Part shown: positions 1 to 10,822 of the stretch, piece after piece
Layout: each line of letters begins with the position of its first letter
How positions within the stretch are numbered: the first letter of the stretch is position 1
Assembly (NCBI GenBank): GCA_003024785.1
Contig: PUQB01000192.1
Coordinates: 92,011 to 156,010, forward strand
From: Selaginella tamariscina
Lineage: Eukaryota > Streptophyta > Lycopodiopsida > Selaginellales > Selaginellaceae
DNA: 64,000 nt
Direction: 5' to 3'
Notes under the pieces: generated by a model
What the model was told of the DNA's origin: nothing
The model's database searches: none
Seen by the model: only the letters and a program-made list of their open reading frames with translations
Position numbers and translations under genes: made by a program

Positions 1-95
1 GACTTAAACATTGCTCACACAAGGTGTTGACGTTAGATGGCCACTTGGCAGCCACGTGATGCCACATGTTAACCCTTTGATTTAAAACTTTGACA
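1..95 (+). repeat. LTR end fragment, gypsy long-LTR family, cut by window edge
   Basis: The stretch is the reverse complement of the first ~95 bases of the LTR repeated across the window (for example at 7460 and 14763). It ends in the family's terminal TGACA. Its sense strand is plus, opposite to the LTR that follows. The rest lies outside the window. Confidence 0.75.
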
Positions 96-2202
96 TTATG
101 CCTTGACGACACAAGCTACAGCTTGCACCGATATAAAAATAACGAGCTTAGTCATGAACCCAGAACTCTCACTACATATACTCTACCTTATTTATGTGAC
201 GGAGCCCCCCCCCCCTCCCCCCCCCTCTTTATTTAATTGTGTAAGTGGGCTGGCATGAAATGCTAGCCCCAGTGTTAGTGAGTATACTTACCTTAACCTA
301 ACCCTAAACCTACCCAAGGGAGGGAAGAAGGGTGTGGATTAGGGCAACCCTAGGGTTAGGTCAACCCAAGGTGTCAAAGTTTTTACCTGAAGGACTAACA
401 CGTGGCAACACATGGCTACCAAGTGGCCATCCAACATCATTACCATGTGTGAGCAACGCTAAGTTTTTCCAAGATAACCCTAAGAGTTTGACTCAAATGC
501 CCAAATAGGCATGAGACTTAAGGTCTTATCCTAAGTCCCTTAGAATGATTATAAATCGAACCCCAGAGGACAGCTAGAGTAGACTGTAGGACTCTATGCC
601 AAAAGACCTAGACAGGCTCATGTCCTAACCCCACCAAGGAGATGTGTCCCACACATACCCCCATGAAGAAGCTAAGGCATTGTCACTTATCCCGTGAGGA
701 ATCACCTTTGTCTAGGAGTACAACTCCTATAGGGCAACAAGTAAATTCCCTAAGGCTAGGTTTGAATAACACTAAGTACATGACCTTGCGAGTGCCTCAC
801 GAAAGGGTTTTTGTTAATGAGCTTAGGTTGTTCAACCCTTAGATCCCAAGGAGAACACCCTCTAGCCAAGTGTGCTGAAAGCACACTTAATCATGAGACT
901 TAACCTCCCTTGAGCTTATGCCCAAGGCTTAACACCCAAGTGCGAGTACAAGCATATCTATTTGCTAAAGTATCCAACCCCTTGGCAACAAACCCATGAC
1001 ACAACCCCAAAAGGCATGCCTCACACATTGTACCGTGTGTCGTCTAACCTAGTGTCACATCTTCATGTGACATTGTCTCCCATGATGTGAGCTATCATGC
1101 CATAGCCCCTTGGATCCAAAAGTTACACTAAATGCCACAAACATGACTCCTAAATGCCAACTTTATAACCCCTCTGTGGATCCCTCAGGAACTCGGTAAA
1201 GAAAACCTATTGGCTAAGATCCCACACCCACAATTGGACTAGGACATGAATGTGCCTTGCTTAGTTGTGAGTGCTACTCTTAACTTGATGTGGAGGAGGA
1301 GGCTGAAGACAAACCCCAACCTCTAACCGTTGGAATGTGCAATTCGACAAGACCTTCTAAGCATGGATTCACCAACGTTAAGGGTAGGATGTTGAGGCGA
1401 CTCAACAGAGGGTTGTGCCTTGACGACACAAGCTAGAGCTTGCATCGATAAAAGAATAATAAGCTCTGTCATGAACCTAGAAACTTTCTTACATATACCC
1501 TACCTTATTTATGTGACGAAGTCCTCCCCCCCCCTCTTTTCCTATATGTGTAAGTGGGCTAGCACAAAATGTCAGTCCCTTAATTAACGAAATGAGCTTA
1601 CCTTAAACCTAACTCTTACCCCTAAACCCTACTTGAGAGGGTGGGGATTTTATGACGTGGGTAGGGAGACCCTAGGGTTAGGTCTACCCTAGGGATGTTC
1701 CTAACCTTTTTTAATATGTCGGATTCATCTGCATTAATTGATAAACCTAATTGGGACATTAAAATCGGGAGAGAGGTTTTTAAAAGGTAAGTGTTACCTT
1801 CGCTTAGAGTTTCTCATGATATTTAGGGATAGCCAGCCAGACTACCTCTAAACACTTAAGTGTAATAAATGGGCCTATTTTTCACTACATCTAGGATTCT
1901 TTACGTAATCCAGTAGGTAATAACATTCAACCTTCAAAGAAAAGGGTTGAGTCGTAATAAAAACAATGACACAAGAGGTGTTCCTAACCCTTGACACGCC
2001 AAACTCACTTTAGGGGAGAGTTTTCTAAATGGAAGTACCTTTGCTTGGAGTTTCTTACAAATATCTAACACCATTCGGCTAAACTATCTTTAAATATTCA
2101 AGTGTACCAAATAGGGCTATTTCTTACAACACCTAGCATTCGTCAACATAACTCCGTAAGTAACAACACTCAAACTCTAAAGTAGAAAGTAGAGTCATGA
2201 CA
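96..2202 (-). repeat. Older LTR split by a nested LTR
   Basis: Positions 96-371 match the middle of the family LTR: the segment with the TATA-like CCTTATTTATGTGAC motif and poly-C tract. Positions 1972-2202 match its distal part, ending TGACA. The two halves are separated by a complete LTR (372-1971). Sequence is more diverged than in other copies, so this is an old solo or truncated LTR. It is broken. Confidence 0.7.
372..1971 (-). mobile_element. Solo LTR of the long-LTR gypsy family, nested in an older LTR
   Basis: A complete 1.6-kb LTR starts TGTCAAAG and ends ATGACA. It is bracketed by a near-perfect 5-bp target duplication, CAAGG on the left and CAAGA on the right. No internal region is present, so it is a solo LTR left by recombination between the two LTRs of one insertion. 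The sense strand is minus: read that way it has a G-rich tract followed by ATAAATAAGG, a TATA-like core. Confidence 0.8.
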
Positions 2203-2589
2203 TTACGTAAACATTAATTTGTACATTGGTTTCACTTTGTTTTTTACTCGATGTTTCATCTATTTTCGATAAGTTATTTAAAAACTCACCAATGAACATA
2301 AACTTGGGCTTTATGTTATTAACATTTAAACGAGAAATGCAATAATTTTTATGAGAAGATGCAATTAGTGATTGAAATAATATCCTTCGTTTATCCCATA
2401 TTTGACCCTCGGCCCAAGGGCCTAAAGTGTCAACACCAACGAAATATTTGATTGAGGAACATTATTACTCGGATGATCCTTGACACCAAAGTGAGGTTAA
2501 AAAAAGATTCTCCATATAATCTGTACGGTTGTATGCTCCTAGCACGCACCAGGCATACAAACTGGCACGCAAAATAGTCACCCCCTTTG
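2203..2589. other. Intergenic, AT-rich, no feature seen
   Basis: This lies between the LTR cluster and the 3' end of the PPR gene. It probably includes the PPR 3' UTR. I see no coding or repeat structure. Confidence 0.5.
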
Positions 2590-4343
2590 TCAACGAGTCA
2601 AATGCAGCCTAGCAAACGAAACATATGCATAAGCGGGTTGCATTTCTGGGTACAAAGCTATGAGCTGTCTAGTTGCGATGATTCCAACTTTAAACTCATT
2701 ACGGAATCGACATGCTGACAGCAAACATGTCCAGTCGGAAGCATCTGGCACAAACGGCATGTTTAGAACAAGATCAAGTGCACCCTTCAGATGGCCTGCA
2801 CGAGCGAGTATGTCCACCATGCAAGTATAATGCTTCTTTGTAGCTTCCACTCCATAATCCAACCTCATTGAATTAAAACACCACCGTCCTGCTTCAACTC
2901 TGCCTTTCTGACTGCAGGATATAATCACTGGCACAAAACACCCTTGGTCGGGCACCTCAACTCCCTTCATTGTTTCGTACGTGTCGATGACGCAAGTAAA
3001 GTGCCCAATCTGGGTATAGGCACCCAACATAACACCCCAAGAGACCAGGCTTTTCTCTGGCATTCTATCAAATATTTGCCTTGCTTCGTGCACATACCCA
3101 CTTGTTGCATATGCCGACAGAAGAATAGTGGATGAAAATATACATTGTTCTGGCAGTTTCTCGTACACCTGCTTGGCAAGCAGCAGGTGGCCGCCCTGGG
3201 CACATGCATTGAGAACGGCGTTCCAAGAGAGAGTGTCTCGCTCTGGCAAGTTATCAAACAAATACTGTACTTGCTCGACTCTTCCGTTTTGTGAAAGCAC
3301 TGACATGAACGAATTGACCGTGGCCAAGTCCTTCTGCGGTATGTTGTCAAAAAACCATTCCGCATCACGCAGACGCCTCTCCCGGCCAGAAGCAACTATC
3401 ATGCTCGTCCATGTGATGGTGTTTCTCACTGGCATGTCATCGAACAGCTTTCTACATTCATCCATGTTTCCGGAGTCAGCACACACAGTTAAGATGGCAG
3501 TCCAGGAGACAAGGCTTCGTTCCGGCATTTGATTGAAAATGTTCCTAGTTTCTTGCAGATGGCCGGCCTTGCCATACGCTGTGAGAAGGATATTCCATGC
3601 AACAAGATTCCTTTGCGGCATTCTTTCGAAGAATTGCCTGGCCCTCGGCAGAGTATCCTCTGAGCGAACAGGGCGAGCATTGTGGTCCAAGTGATGATAT
3701 CCGTCTGTGGGATTTCTGCGAAGAAAACCTCCGCGTCTTTCAGATGCCCGCTGTGGACATATGCAGCCAGCAAGGCATTCGAAGAAGCCAAGTTCCTCTC
3801 AGGCATGGAATTGAAAACGCGCTTTGCATCCTCCAGCTTGAGATGCTCGGCATAGGCAGACAGCATCGTGTTCCATGATATCAAATCTCGCATAGGCATC
3901 TCATCAAAGACTTGCTCGGCATCCTGCAAATGCCCGTTATGGGCGCATGCAGAAATCATAGAGTTCCAGGATATCAGATTCGGCTCCGGCATATGAAAGA
4001 AAGCTTGCTGAGCATCATGGAATCGTCCATTCCGTGCACATGAGAATGAGAAAGCATTCCAAGATGCCGTGTTCCACAGGGGCATCTCATATATGAGCAT
4101 AGTCTTGGCCTCATGCAAGTGCCCATTACGGGCATATACTCCTAGCATCAAGAACCATGAGAAAGAGTCTTTTGGGTCCGTGCCATCGAACAAAGCACGT
4201 GCATCCTCTACACCCCCGCACTTGCCGTACATTTCAATCAATTTGTTACGCACGTAAGTCCGGCTAGTGTCGCTGCGCACTTGTATTTCCCTTGCCATAC
4301 CCAGGCTGGTGCAAGATTGCACAAGCAGCTCCCAGCTCTCCAT
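2590..4343 (-). CDS. PPR protein, S-repeat rich with C-terminal E1 motif; one frameshift
   Basis: Pentatricopeptide-repeat proteins bind organellar RNA in a sequence-specific way; members with E motifs usually direct C-to-U editing. The first ATG (position 4343) follows an in-frame TAG by six codons. I count 16 repeats, mostly 31 residues and of the S type (pattern SWNxML.AYA..GHL.DA..VF..MP.R), with two longer motifs near the end and an E1-like tail (SDWTCLLSACRFRNEF). There is no DYW deaminase domain. The reading frame changes once, inside repeat 7 near 3660: frame one gives repeats 1-6 and half of 7, and frame two gives the rest to the TGA. A single base missing there explains it, so this is either a recent pseudogene or a sequence error. 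There is no intron. It lies upstream of nothing in the same orientation that suggests an operon-like link. Confidence 0.85.
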
Positions 4344-4721
4344 GCATGTTTCCCAGCTCCACTATTGTTGGTTGACAATGTGGTTTTAGTGCCGATCCAA
4401 CCAAAAAATTAGTTAAGAGATGCACATATAAAAGCCAGAAAATTTCTTTACATTCTCCCATGAATGGAAGCGAACATCTAACAAAATAACAAAAATGAAA
4501 TCAATTCTGCAAGTAGCAAAGTCAAGAAAATGGGTATGCATCAATGTACGCATTACGTGTACAGGCTCCACGTACTGTAGGCCACGTCCTAATCGTAAGT
4601 GAATTGATCTCTGATCGTTCTGGGTTCAGCCCGTCGACAAACTCAGATGCTTACAATTTATCTACAAGATCCATGTTGTCGTTGTCGTAAATGGAGGCTA
4701 AAACAAGAAGGTAAACCCCAG
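4344..4721. other. Intergenic between PPR start and HSF stop
   Basis: This should hold the PPR 5' UTR and promoter and the HSF 3' UTR, since both genes are on the minus strand. I see no further gene. Confidence 0.5.
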
Positions 4722-5960
4722 TCAGTCCCTTGTCGCAGTTGAATCAGTAAGGAACCTCTCCCAGAAAACATCATTAAACCCCACACCAACAGCTCCACTG
4801 TCAACGCTGGCATGCACGGTAGTCTTGCGCACTTGAGCGGAGCTAGCTTGCAGTTGCATGTCGTGGTGGTTGCTAGCAGCATCAGAAGGCGAGCGAGGAG
4901 AAAACTGCCTGTTATCCTCCAAAGAGCTTATTTCCGAACAAGGAGTTGTTACCGTTGGCTGCCTCGTAGAAGCTTGCCCTTCATTCTCTTGCCCCGACTT
5001 GTTGTCCGTTGTTACTGTCTGCTCGTCCTCTTCAGCTTCAAGAAGCTCACGCACAAGAACTTCCACCTGAACAGGAGAGTCCTCAAGCTTGGCTATCACC
5101 TCCGGTCTACTGAAGAACCGGATCAGTTTCTCACGAGCACCACTGTCCGGGTTGAACCTAACAATCCGACCCGAGTATTCTTCATCGTCACCATCAACAG
5201 CGGGCATCACATCTAGCTGCTTCCTCTTCTGACCTGTGATAGAGCTCGAACCCGAGTTACCACCACCACGAAGGATGTGTGCTAAGAAGCCAGGGCTCTG
5301 TATTGCTTTCGCAAGAAAATCGATCATTAGCTGCTGCCTGCGCTCAGTTGCGTGGAGGCGTTGGCCCATGAGCTGAAGCTCACGCTCAGTCTGCTGCTGC
5401 TGCTGCCTCAGACGCACAAGCTCCAGCATAAGCACGCTCTTGTCGCGGTTCAGCCTCTCAAACTCTGTCTCAAGACTGCCCTTGCCAGCATTGCTTGCGG
5501 TAGAGGGCTCCTGATTTTGATGCGGCTTTCGCCTGTGTATGCCCTTGAGCAAGTGGCGATGGCCCCGGACAAATCCCTCGTTTGCAAACTCCCAGCGATC
5601 CGGATCCACCTTGCGGAAGCCCTGAAAATGCACATGATCTATGTAAAAAATGAGCCTACACTGGTTTAGACAAGTACCCACATAAGTGTTGAGCTGCCTG
5701 ACAAAGCTGGAGAAGTTGTTGTGCTTGAAGTACTTGGGCAGGAGATCTCGGGCGAATTCTGGGGGGTTCCACACGACGAAGCTTGTGCCCTTAGTGCTCC
5801 ATGAGACTACTAAATCGGTGGAGGAGTCATCGATCATGTCGCACGTCTTGGTGAGGAATGGGGGCGGCACGGCGCTGTGCTGATCTTGCCTTGGCTGTGA
5901 GGTGGAGGACGAAGCAGGAGCATGATTGCTCTCGTCCGAGGTACTCGACGCCATTCTCAT
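4722..5960 (-). CDS. Class A heat-shock transcription factor (HsfA1-like)
   Basis: HSFs trimerise and activate heat-shock genes through nGAAnnTTCn elements. The N-terminal winged-helix DNA-binding domain is clear ([14 protein letters not shown] through [10 protein letters not shown] and [17 protein letters not shown]). Next comes the HR-A/B heptad coiled coil ([19 protein letters not shown] onward) with the extended class-A spacing, a basic GQKRKQ nuclear signal, and a C-terminal aromatic/acidic AHA activation motif ([10 protein letters not shown]). One intron of 60 nt (5622-5681, GT..AG) interrupts the domain exactly between QLNTY and GFRKV, the position conserved in plant HSFs. Because 60 is a multiple of three and has no stop, retention would add 20 residues. 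I start at the ATG at 5960 (MRMASST; second ATG at 5954). The open frame continues 33 codons upstream but has no ATG before a TAA. The spliced product is about 392 residues, normal for HsfA1. Confidence 0.93.
   Translation of the reverse strand: MRMASSTSDESNHAPASSSTSQPRQDQHSAVPPPFLTKTCDMIDDSSTDLVVSWSTKGTSFVVWNPPEFARDLLPKYFKHNNFSSFVRQLNTYVGTCLNQCRLIFYIDHVHFQGFRKVDPDRWEFANEGFVRGHRHLLKGIHRRKPHQNQEPSTASNAGKGSLETEFERLNRDKSVLMLELVRLRQQQQQTERELQLMGQRLHATERRQQLMIDFLAKAIQSPGFLAHILRGGGNSGSSSITGQKRKQLDVMPAVDGDDEEYSGRIVRFNPDSGAREKLIRFFSRPEVIAKLEDSPVQVEVLVRELLEAEEDEQTVTTDNKSGQENEGQASTRQPTVTTPCSEISSLEDNRQFSPRSPSDAASNHHDMQLQASSAQVRKTTVHASVDSGAVGVGFNDVFWERFLTDSTATRD
5622..5681 (-). other. 60-nt HSF intron
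   Basis: On the minus strand it starts GTGGGTACTTG and ends GCATTTTCAG. Removing it restores the canonical [15 protein letters not shown] junction. The length is very short for a plant. Confidence 0.9.
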
Positions 5961-6204
5961 GACAAGGGGAAGAGCGCCATAGCCAACATCTGACTCGGCT
6001 GTGTTGTCAACATATAACCTATCCAACGGCGCATATGCTGCCACGTCTCCTCCCTCCAAATTAGTTTATAATGCTAGATTCGCGTTTCCATTGATTTGCC
6101 CTAAATGAAGGACATTGGAGTTGAGTATTGTAAACCAGAGTGAAGAAATACCTGTCACATAGGAGATAACGAGAACCAAAGGCCACAATTGAAGAGGCTC
6201 GTTA

Positions 6205-6212
6205 GAACTTTC
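6205..6212. promoter_or_regulatory. Possible heat-shock element upstream of HSF
   Basis: GAACTTTC fits the two-unit nGAAnnTTCn core about 245 bp upstream of the chosen HSF ATG. A functional element normally has three units, and I see only two here. Autoregulation is possible but weakly supported. Confidence 0.25.
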
Positions 6213-6293
6213 TACTTAGTCGCAGTTTCATGTAGATCCTACAAAAGTAGTTTTAACAACGTAAAACGAGGGTAGTTTCTCAAGATATATGCC

Positions 6294-6440
6294 ATGAGTG
6301 CAAAAAGCAGTGGGAAGGAGGTTCAAGAACAAGAAGCGGGAGGTGAAAAGCATTATGACTGTGCGAGTTGCAAATCCACGGACACCGAGGTTCAACTACT
6401 ACAACAATGATAATAAGACGTGCAGACTAAGTGAAGCACA
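6294..6440 (+). pseudogene. Relic of a Dof-type zinc finger
   Basis: An ATG-started frame gives HYDCASCKSTDT. After a one-base shift the next frame gives RFNYYNNDNKTCRL. Together they recall the Dof core (CxxCxSxxTKFCYYNN) that binds AAAG sites in plants. The second cysteine pair and the RYWT segment are not recognisable, and stops follow. The match is short. It lies upstream of and divergent from the HSF gene. It is dead as it stands. Confidence 0.45.
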
Positions 6441-6694
6441 AAAGAAGAAAGATCATCAGAGGCATCCTCTTTTCTAGTATCGAGACAACGCATTCATAGT
6501 TTGTAACTTTGCTACAGTTTGCCACAATAAACTTCAACCATGTTCTTGCACGCAGTTACATGCATGTTGTGTACGTATGTTGTGGCAATCATTACATGAA
6601 CTTGCTGTTGTAGAGTATAGTGACAAGCAGCGGTTTATGTTGCACTCATTAAGCAATGCAAGGACGTTCCAATGCGAGTAAGTTGCACGTAGAC

Positions 6695-6978
6695 GCAGTG
6701 GAGAAAGGACTGTACGGCAAATGTGGCATATTCGATGAGGCATGCAGTAAGTGAGCAGCGAAACATCACATCTTACAATGTCATGCTTGCAGCATATGTT
6801 CTAATTTTCACTTTTAGTAATATGCCCAAGATGGACGCTGAAGAATGCTTATCATCTGATCAAGAGAATGCCGAGCAGGGATCTAACAGCATATGCCCAA
6901 CATGGGCATGGGCTCAAGGGATTGCATAGCTCGGAAGAAGAAGGATTTGAAACAGGTCTCCTTGATGTGCGACCATGA
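6695..6978 (+). pseudogene. Relic of a PPR gene
   Basis: Three short blocks in different frames look like PPR repeats: GLYGKCGIFDEAC, QRNITSYNVMLAAYV, and IKRMPSRDLTAYAQHGHG, followed by a frame ending in TGA at 6976-6978. At least two frame changes separate them. The order and style match the S-type repeats of the intact neighbour on the other strand, so this is probably a decayed paralog. Confidence 0.6.
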
Positions 6979-7459
6979 GGGAACCCTATTTAGGCTTCTA
7001 GTGTGGAATCCAGTCTAAAAATGGTAGACAATATTATGTTGGGGCGGCTCAAATTTGCGTTTAAAACTTGAGTCAACTCAAGTTAACAAGTTCAATCGAG
7101 TTAGTCAATTGGTTAATGGATTCGAACCAACAAAGGTTCGCTGCGAACCACAAAGTCAACACATATTAATAGGACTAGTCAACAGTAGTCAAAGATGGTC
7201 AACAAATATTCAATGCTGGTAAACCACATTTCAACACTGGCCAATGGAAATATATATGTTGTCAACGCCTGGCTGGTTAGCTTGATTGTCATCAAAGATC
7301 AACCTCAAAAACGTTTGTCACAAACCTTTTTGAGGTTCACCACGAACACTATTGGCCATGTTTGTATTGACATATGAATGAAAGTACAATTTGCAAGAGA
7401 AAGTGGCACTACATAAAAGTTTGTGTCTATGCCTTTCATTTTGCCATGGGTTCTTGAAG
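6979..7459. other. Intergenic, no feature seen
   Basis: Non-coding sequence with short AACTCAAGT/GTCAAC-like repeats lies between the PPR relic and the next LTR element. Nothing is recognisable. Confidence 0.5.
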
Positions 7460-9272
7460 TGTCAGAGTTTTAACCCAAAGGGCCAACACGTGGCTACCAA
7501 GTGGCCATTCGGTGTCATCACCATGTGTGAGAAACGCTAAGTTTCCCAAACAACCCCAACGACCCTAGGGTTAGACTCTAATGCCCAAGTGTACAAGAGA
7601 CTTAGGGTTTAGCCTAAGTCTCCCTAGAATGTCTGCCCCCAGAACCCTTGAGGGATAACCATAGTTGACTTAGGGTTTAGTCTAAGTCTCCCTAGAGTGT
7701 CTACCCCCAAAACCCTTGAGGGATAACCCTAGTTGACTTAGGGTCTTGCCCTAGAAGACCTAGATAGGCTCATGTCCTAACCCCCATCAAGGAGACGTGT
7801 GTTCCACACATACCCCTGGACAGAGCTAAGGCATCGTCACTTACCCCTTGAGGAATCACCCTCATCCGGGAGTACAACCCCTTTTGGGTGACAAGGGGTA
7901 CCCTGAACCACGACTAACTCCTAAGGGTTTGAGTGACCAAGTTATACCCTAGAGCTAGGGCTATTACTTAGTGAGGACACGAGTGTGTGCCGTAGGTGGA
8001 CACGAGTGTTCTGCTAAGTAAACTCCCTAAGGCTAGGTTTGGAATAACCCTAAGCACATGACCTTGCGAGTGCCTCACGAAAGGGTTCCTGCTAACATGT
8101 TTAGGTTGTTCAACCCTTGAATTCCAAGGAACACTCCCCTAGCCAAGTGTGCCAAAGCATGAGACCTAACCTCCCTTGAGCGGATGCCCAAGGCTTAGCA
8201 CCCTAGTGCAAGCACAAGCATGTCTGTTTGCTAAAGTATCCAACCCCTTGGTGACAAGCCCATGACATAACCCTAAAGGGCGTGCCTCAGGCATTGCACC
8301 ATGTGACGTTTAGCCCAGTGTCACATCTCCATGTGACACTGCCTTCCCCGATGTGGGCTATCATGCCATAGCCCTTAGATTCGAGAGTTGCACCAAGTGC
8401 CACAAACATGGCTCCTAAATGCCAACTCTAGAACCCTCAATTATCCCCTAAGACCAGTAAGGAAACCCTTGTCAATCAAGAACCCACAACCACAGTTGGA
8501 CAAGGACACGAACGTGCCCTAGTTAGCTATGAGTGTTGCTCCTAGCTTGACGTGGAGGAGGAGGCTGGAGACAAGCCTCAACCTGTACTTCTTGGTACGT
8601 GCATCCCGACAAAACCTCCTAGGCATGGATTTGCCAACGTTAAGGGTAAGCTACCCCGAAGGTGGGACGTACCCCTGGCATCTAGAAGTTAGGGCGGTAC
8701 AACAGAGGGTTGTACCTTAACGACACAAGTTGAAGCTTGCATCGGCAGAAGAGCAACAAACTCAGTCATGAACCCAGGAGCTCTCCTACGTATACTCTAC
8801 CTTATTTATGTGACGGAGCCCCCCCCCCCCCTCTTTTCCTGTATGTGTTAGTGGGCTAGCACTGAATTTTAGCCCCTTAGACAAATTAGCAATATGAGCT
8901 TATAACTCACCCTTACTCCTACCCCTAAACCCTACCCAAGGGGGTGGGGGTTTTAGGGCGTGGATTAGGGCAACCCTAGGGTTAGGTCAACCCTAGGGGT
9001 GTTCTAACCCTACTTAACACGCCGAACTCATCTGCAAAGACCAATCAGCCTATTCGGGACGTCAAAATTGGGGGTGGGTTTTCTAAAAGGTAAGTGTTAC
9101 CTTCGCTTAGAGTTTCTCGCGACATCTAAGATACCGGCCGGACTACCCTAAACACCTAAGTGCACTAAGCGGGACTGTTTTTCACTACATCTAGGGTCCA
9201 TCAACATAGTACAGTAGGTAACCACAATCAACGTTCAAAGTAAAGGGTCGAGTCATAGTAAAAACTATAACA
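7460..9272 (-). repeat. 3' LTR of the 7.5-16.5 kb element
   Basis: It begins TGTCAGAGTTTTAACCC and ends with GTCATAGTAAAAACTAT, the terminal hairpin shared by all family members. The poly-C/TATA core lies near 8795-8832. Confidence 0.85.
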
Positions 9273-9295
9273 CACTCCCCGCCTTTGAAAATGTC
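9273..9295 (-). other. Polypurine tract
   Basis: Read on the minus strand, CAAAGGCGGGGAGTG abuts the 3' LTR. This is the usual primer for plus-strand synthesis. The same tract is present beside the LTR at 32550. Confidence 0.7.
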
Positions 9296-9311
9296 AACGT
9301 CCTCGTTGACG

Positions 9312-9348
9312 CCCTAAACCCTAAACCCTAAAACCCTAAACCCTAAAC
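9312..9348. repeat. Short CCCTAAA telomeric-type repeat inside the element
   Basis: About five CCCTAAA units lie between GTTGACG and CTCCAAGAC. The chromovirus at 32.6 kb has the same two flanks joined by only a few bases. The repeat is therefore specific to this copy or subfamily. Confidence 0.8.
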
Positions 9349-10822
9349 TCCAAGACTAAATAATGTTAGAGAAAATTAACTAAAACTAACATATCACTCT
9401 ATGCGAAGTCAGCCAAAAGTTCACATAAGTTTTATTACCCCCCTTGCATTACGCGAAACCAAGTACTTCAGAACCGTCGTTCATTGAGTTATAAACCCAG
9501 CTGCCGGAGGCACCACCTGCGACATGAAGTCACTTGGAGACCTTTTGCACGTCTGCAAAGTCTGTCACCCGACGCACACAACACTGGTTAATTTCTTTAT
9601 TTAACTAGAAGGCCTCTAGTTAGTGTTGTTGCTGGCCCCTTGGTTAACAAGAAATAAAGAGTTGCTTTATTCTTAATATTAAATCTTGTTGACGATCTCT
9701 GTCATCTAACACACAACAAGCACTTCTCAAATGCTTGACCAAACACCTTCGCATTTCTTTTGATTTTCCAATGGTCCCACATCTCCACATGTTACGATAT
9801 TATAGCTTACATCTCTGCATCCCTCGGTGCTTCTCATTACCCCTTTTCATAAGGGTCTGCTACTATACCTATTTCTCATTAGTATATAGCTACGCCAGAC
9901 TAAGTATGAGACTTTTATCGGAATCAAGCTCTTTTCGATATAAGAGTACAAGTCGTAAAACCCTGTTCTTTTGTAAACATGTCAATTGGCCAGAGGCGAT
10001 CACAGAGGCGCATGGCTGTACACATGTATACAACAAGGTGTTGCCAATCTACCAACTACCATTCACTTGGTGTGTTATTAACATAAATTTATTCCCGATA
10101 GGAATCAAATTCAGTCAAACCCGTGATCAAGTGTGATAGCCTTACCATTCGTCCTTTTGCAACCATCTTTGTACTCTTTCATAACATCGACCAGTTTAGG
10201 GACCAGATAAGCTAACATAATGTGGAAATCAGGAAATTCAACCCATCTATAGTGCCTCAATCAACAATCTTTAGATAACACGTCTCTTAATTGTATTCTC
10301 ATTATATTCATTCCCAAAGAGCGCATCATACTAGATGCCGTTCAATACTTCCTAACTCTTTATCTCACTAAGTTCAAAATACCAAATTTTAAGACTTAGT
10401 TTCCACGATAAGAGTTTCTCTGAATTCAGAATACTGCACGCCTTCATAACATTATATTTATTTCCAACTCTTAAACTGATTTCGTAAATGTTTCTCAACA
10501 CTATACCAAAGTATAGCATTTTCACTAATTGAAGCAACTAGTGTTTTTGATAAACATCTTTTAAAACTAATCCTTATTCCATAAATAGTTGTAATTTCGA
10601 TATTGATACTCTTGAATGGATAATGATCGTTTTAATGTTCAAATCCTAAGTTATCAACTAGTTGTTATACTAGCGAATATAAACTTACAATCATATCAAT
10701 TTATCAAAATGTTACAACTATAATATAAACATGGTCTTAGTTTACATGAACCGAACTTGAGTTTTCAAGATGGACATATAATGTTATGACAGTATTCTGA
10801 GGAACTTTTTTCAGAGACTAAG

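Noticed and set aside
5961-6059. N-terminal 33-residue extension of the HSF
   Set aside because: The frame is open but begins with TTG after a stop and has no ATG, so it is more likely 5' UTR.
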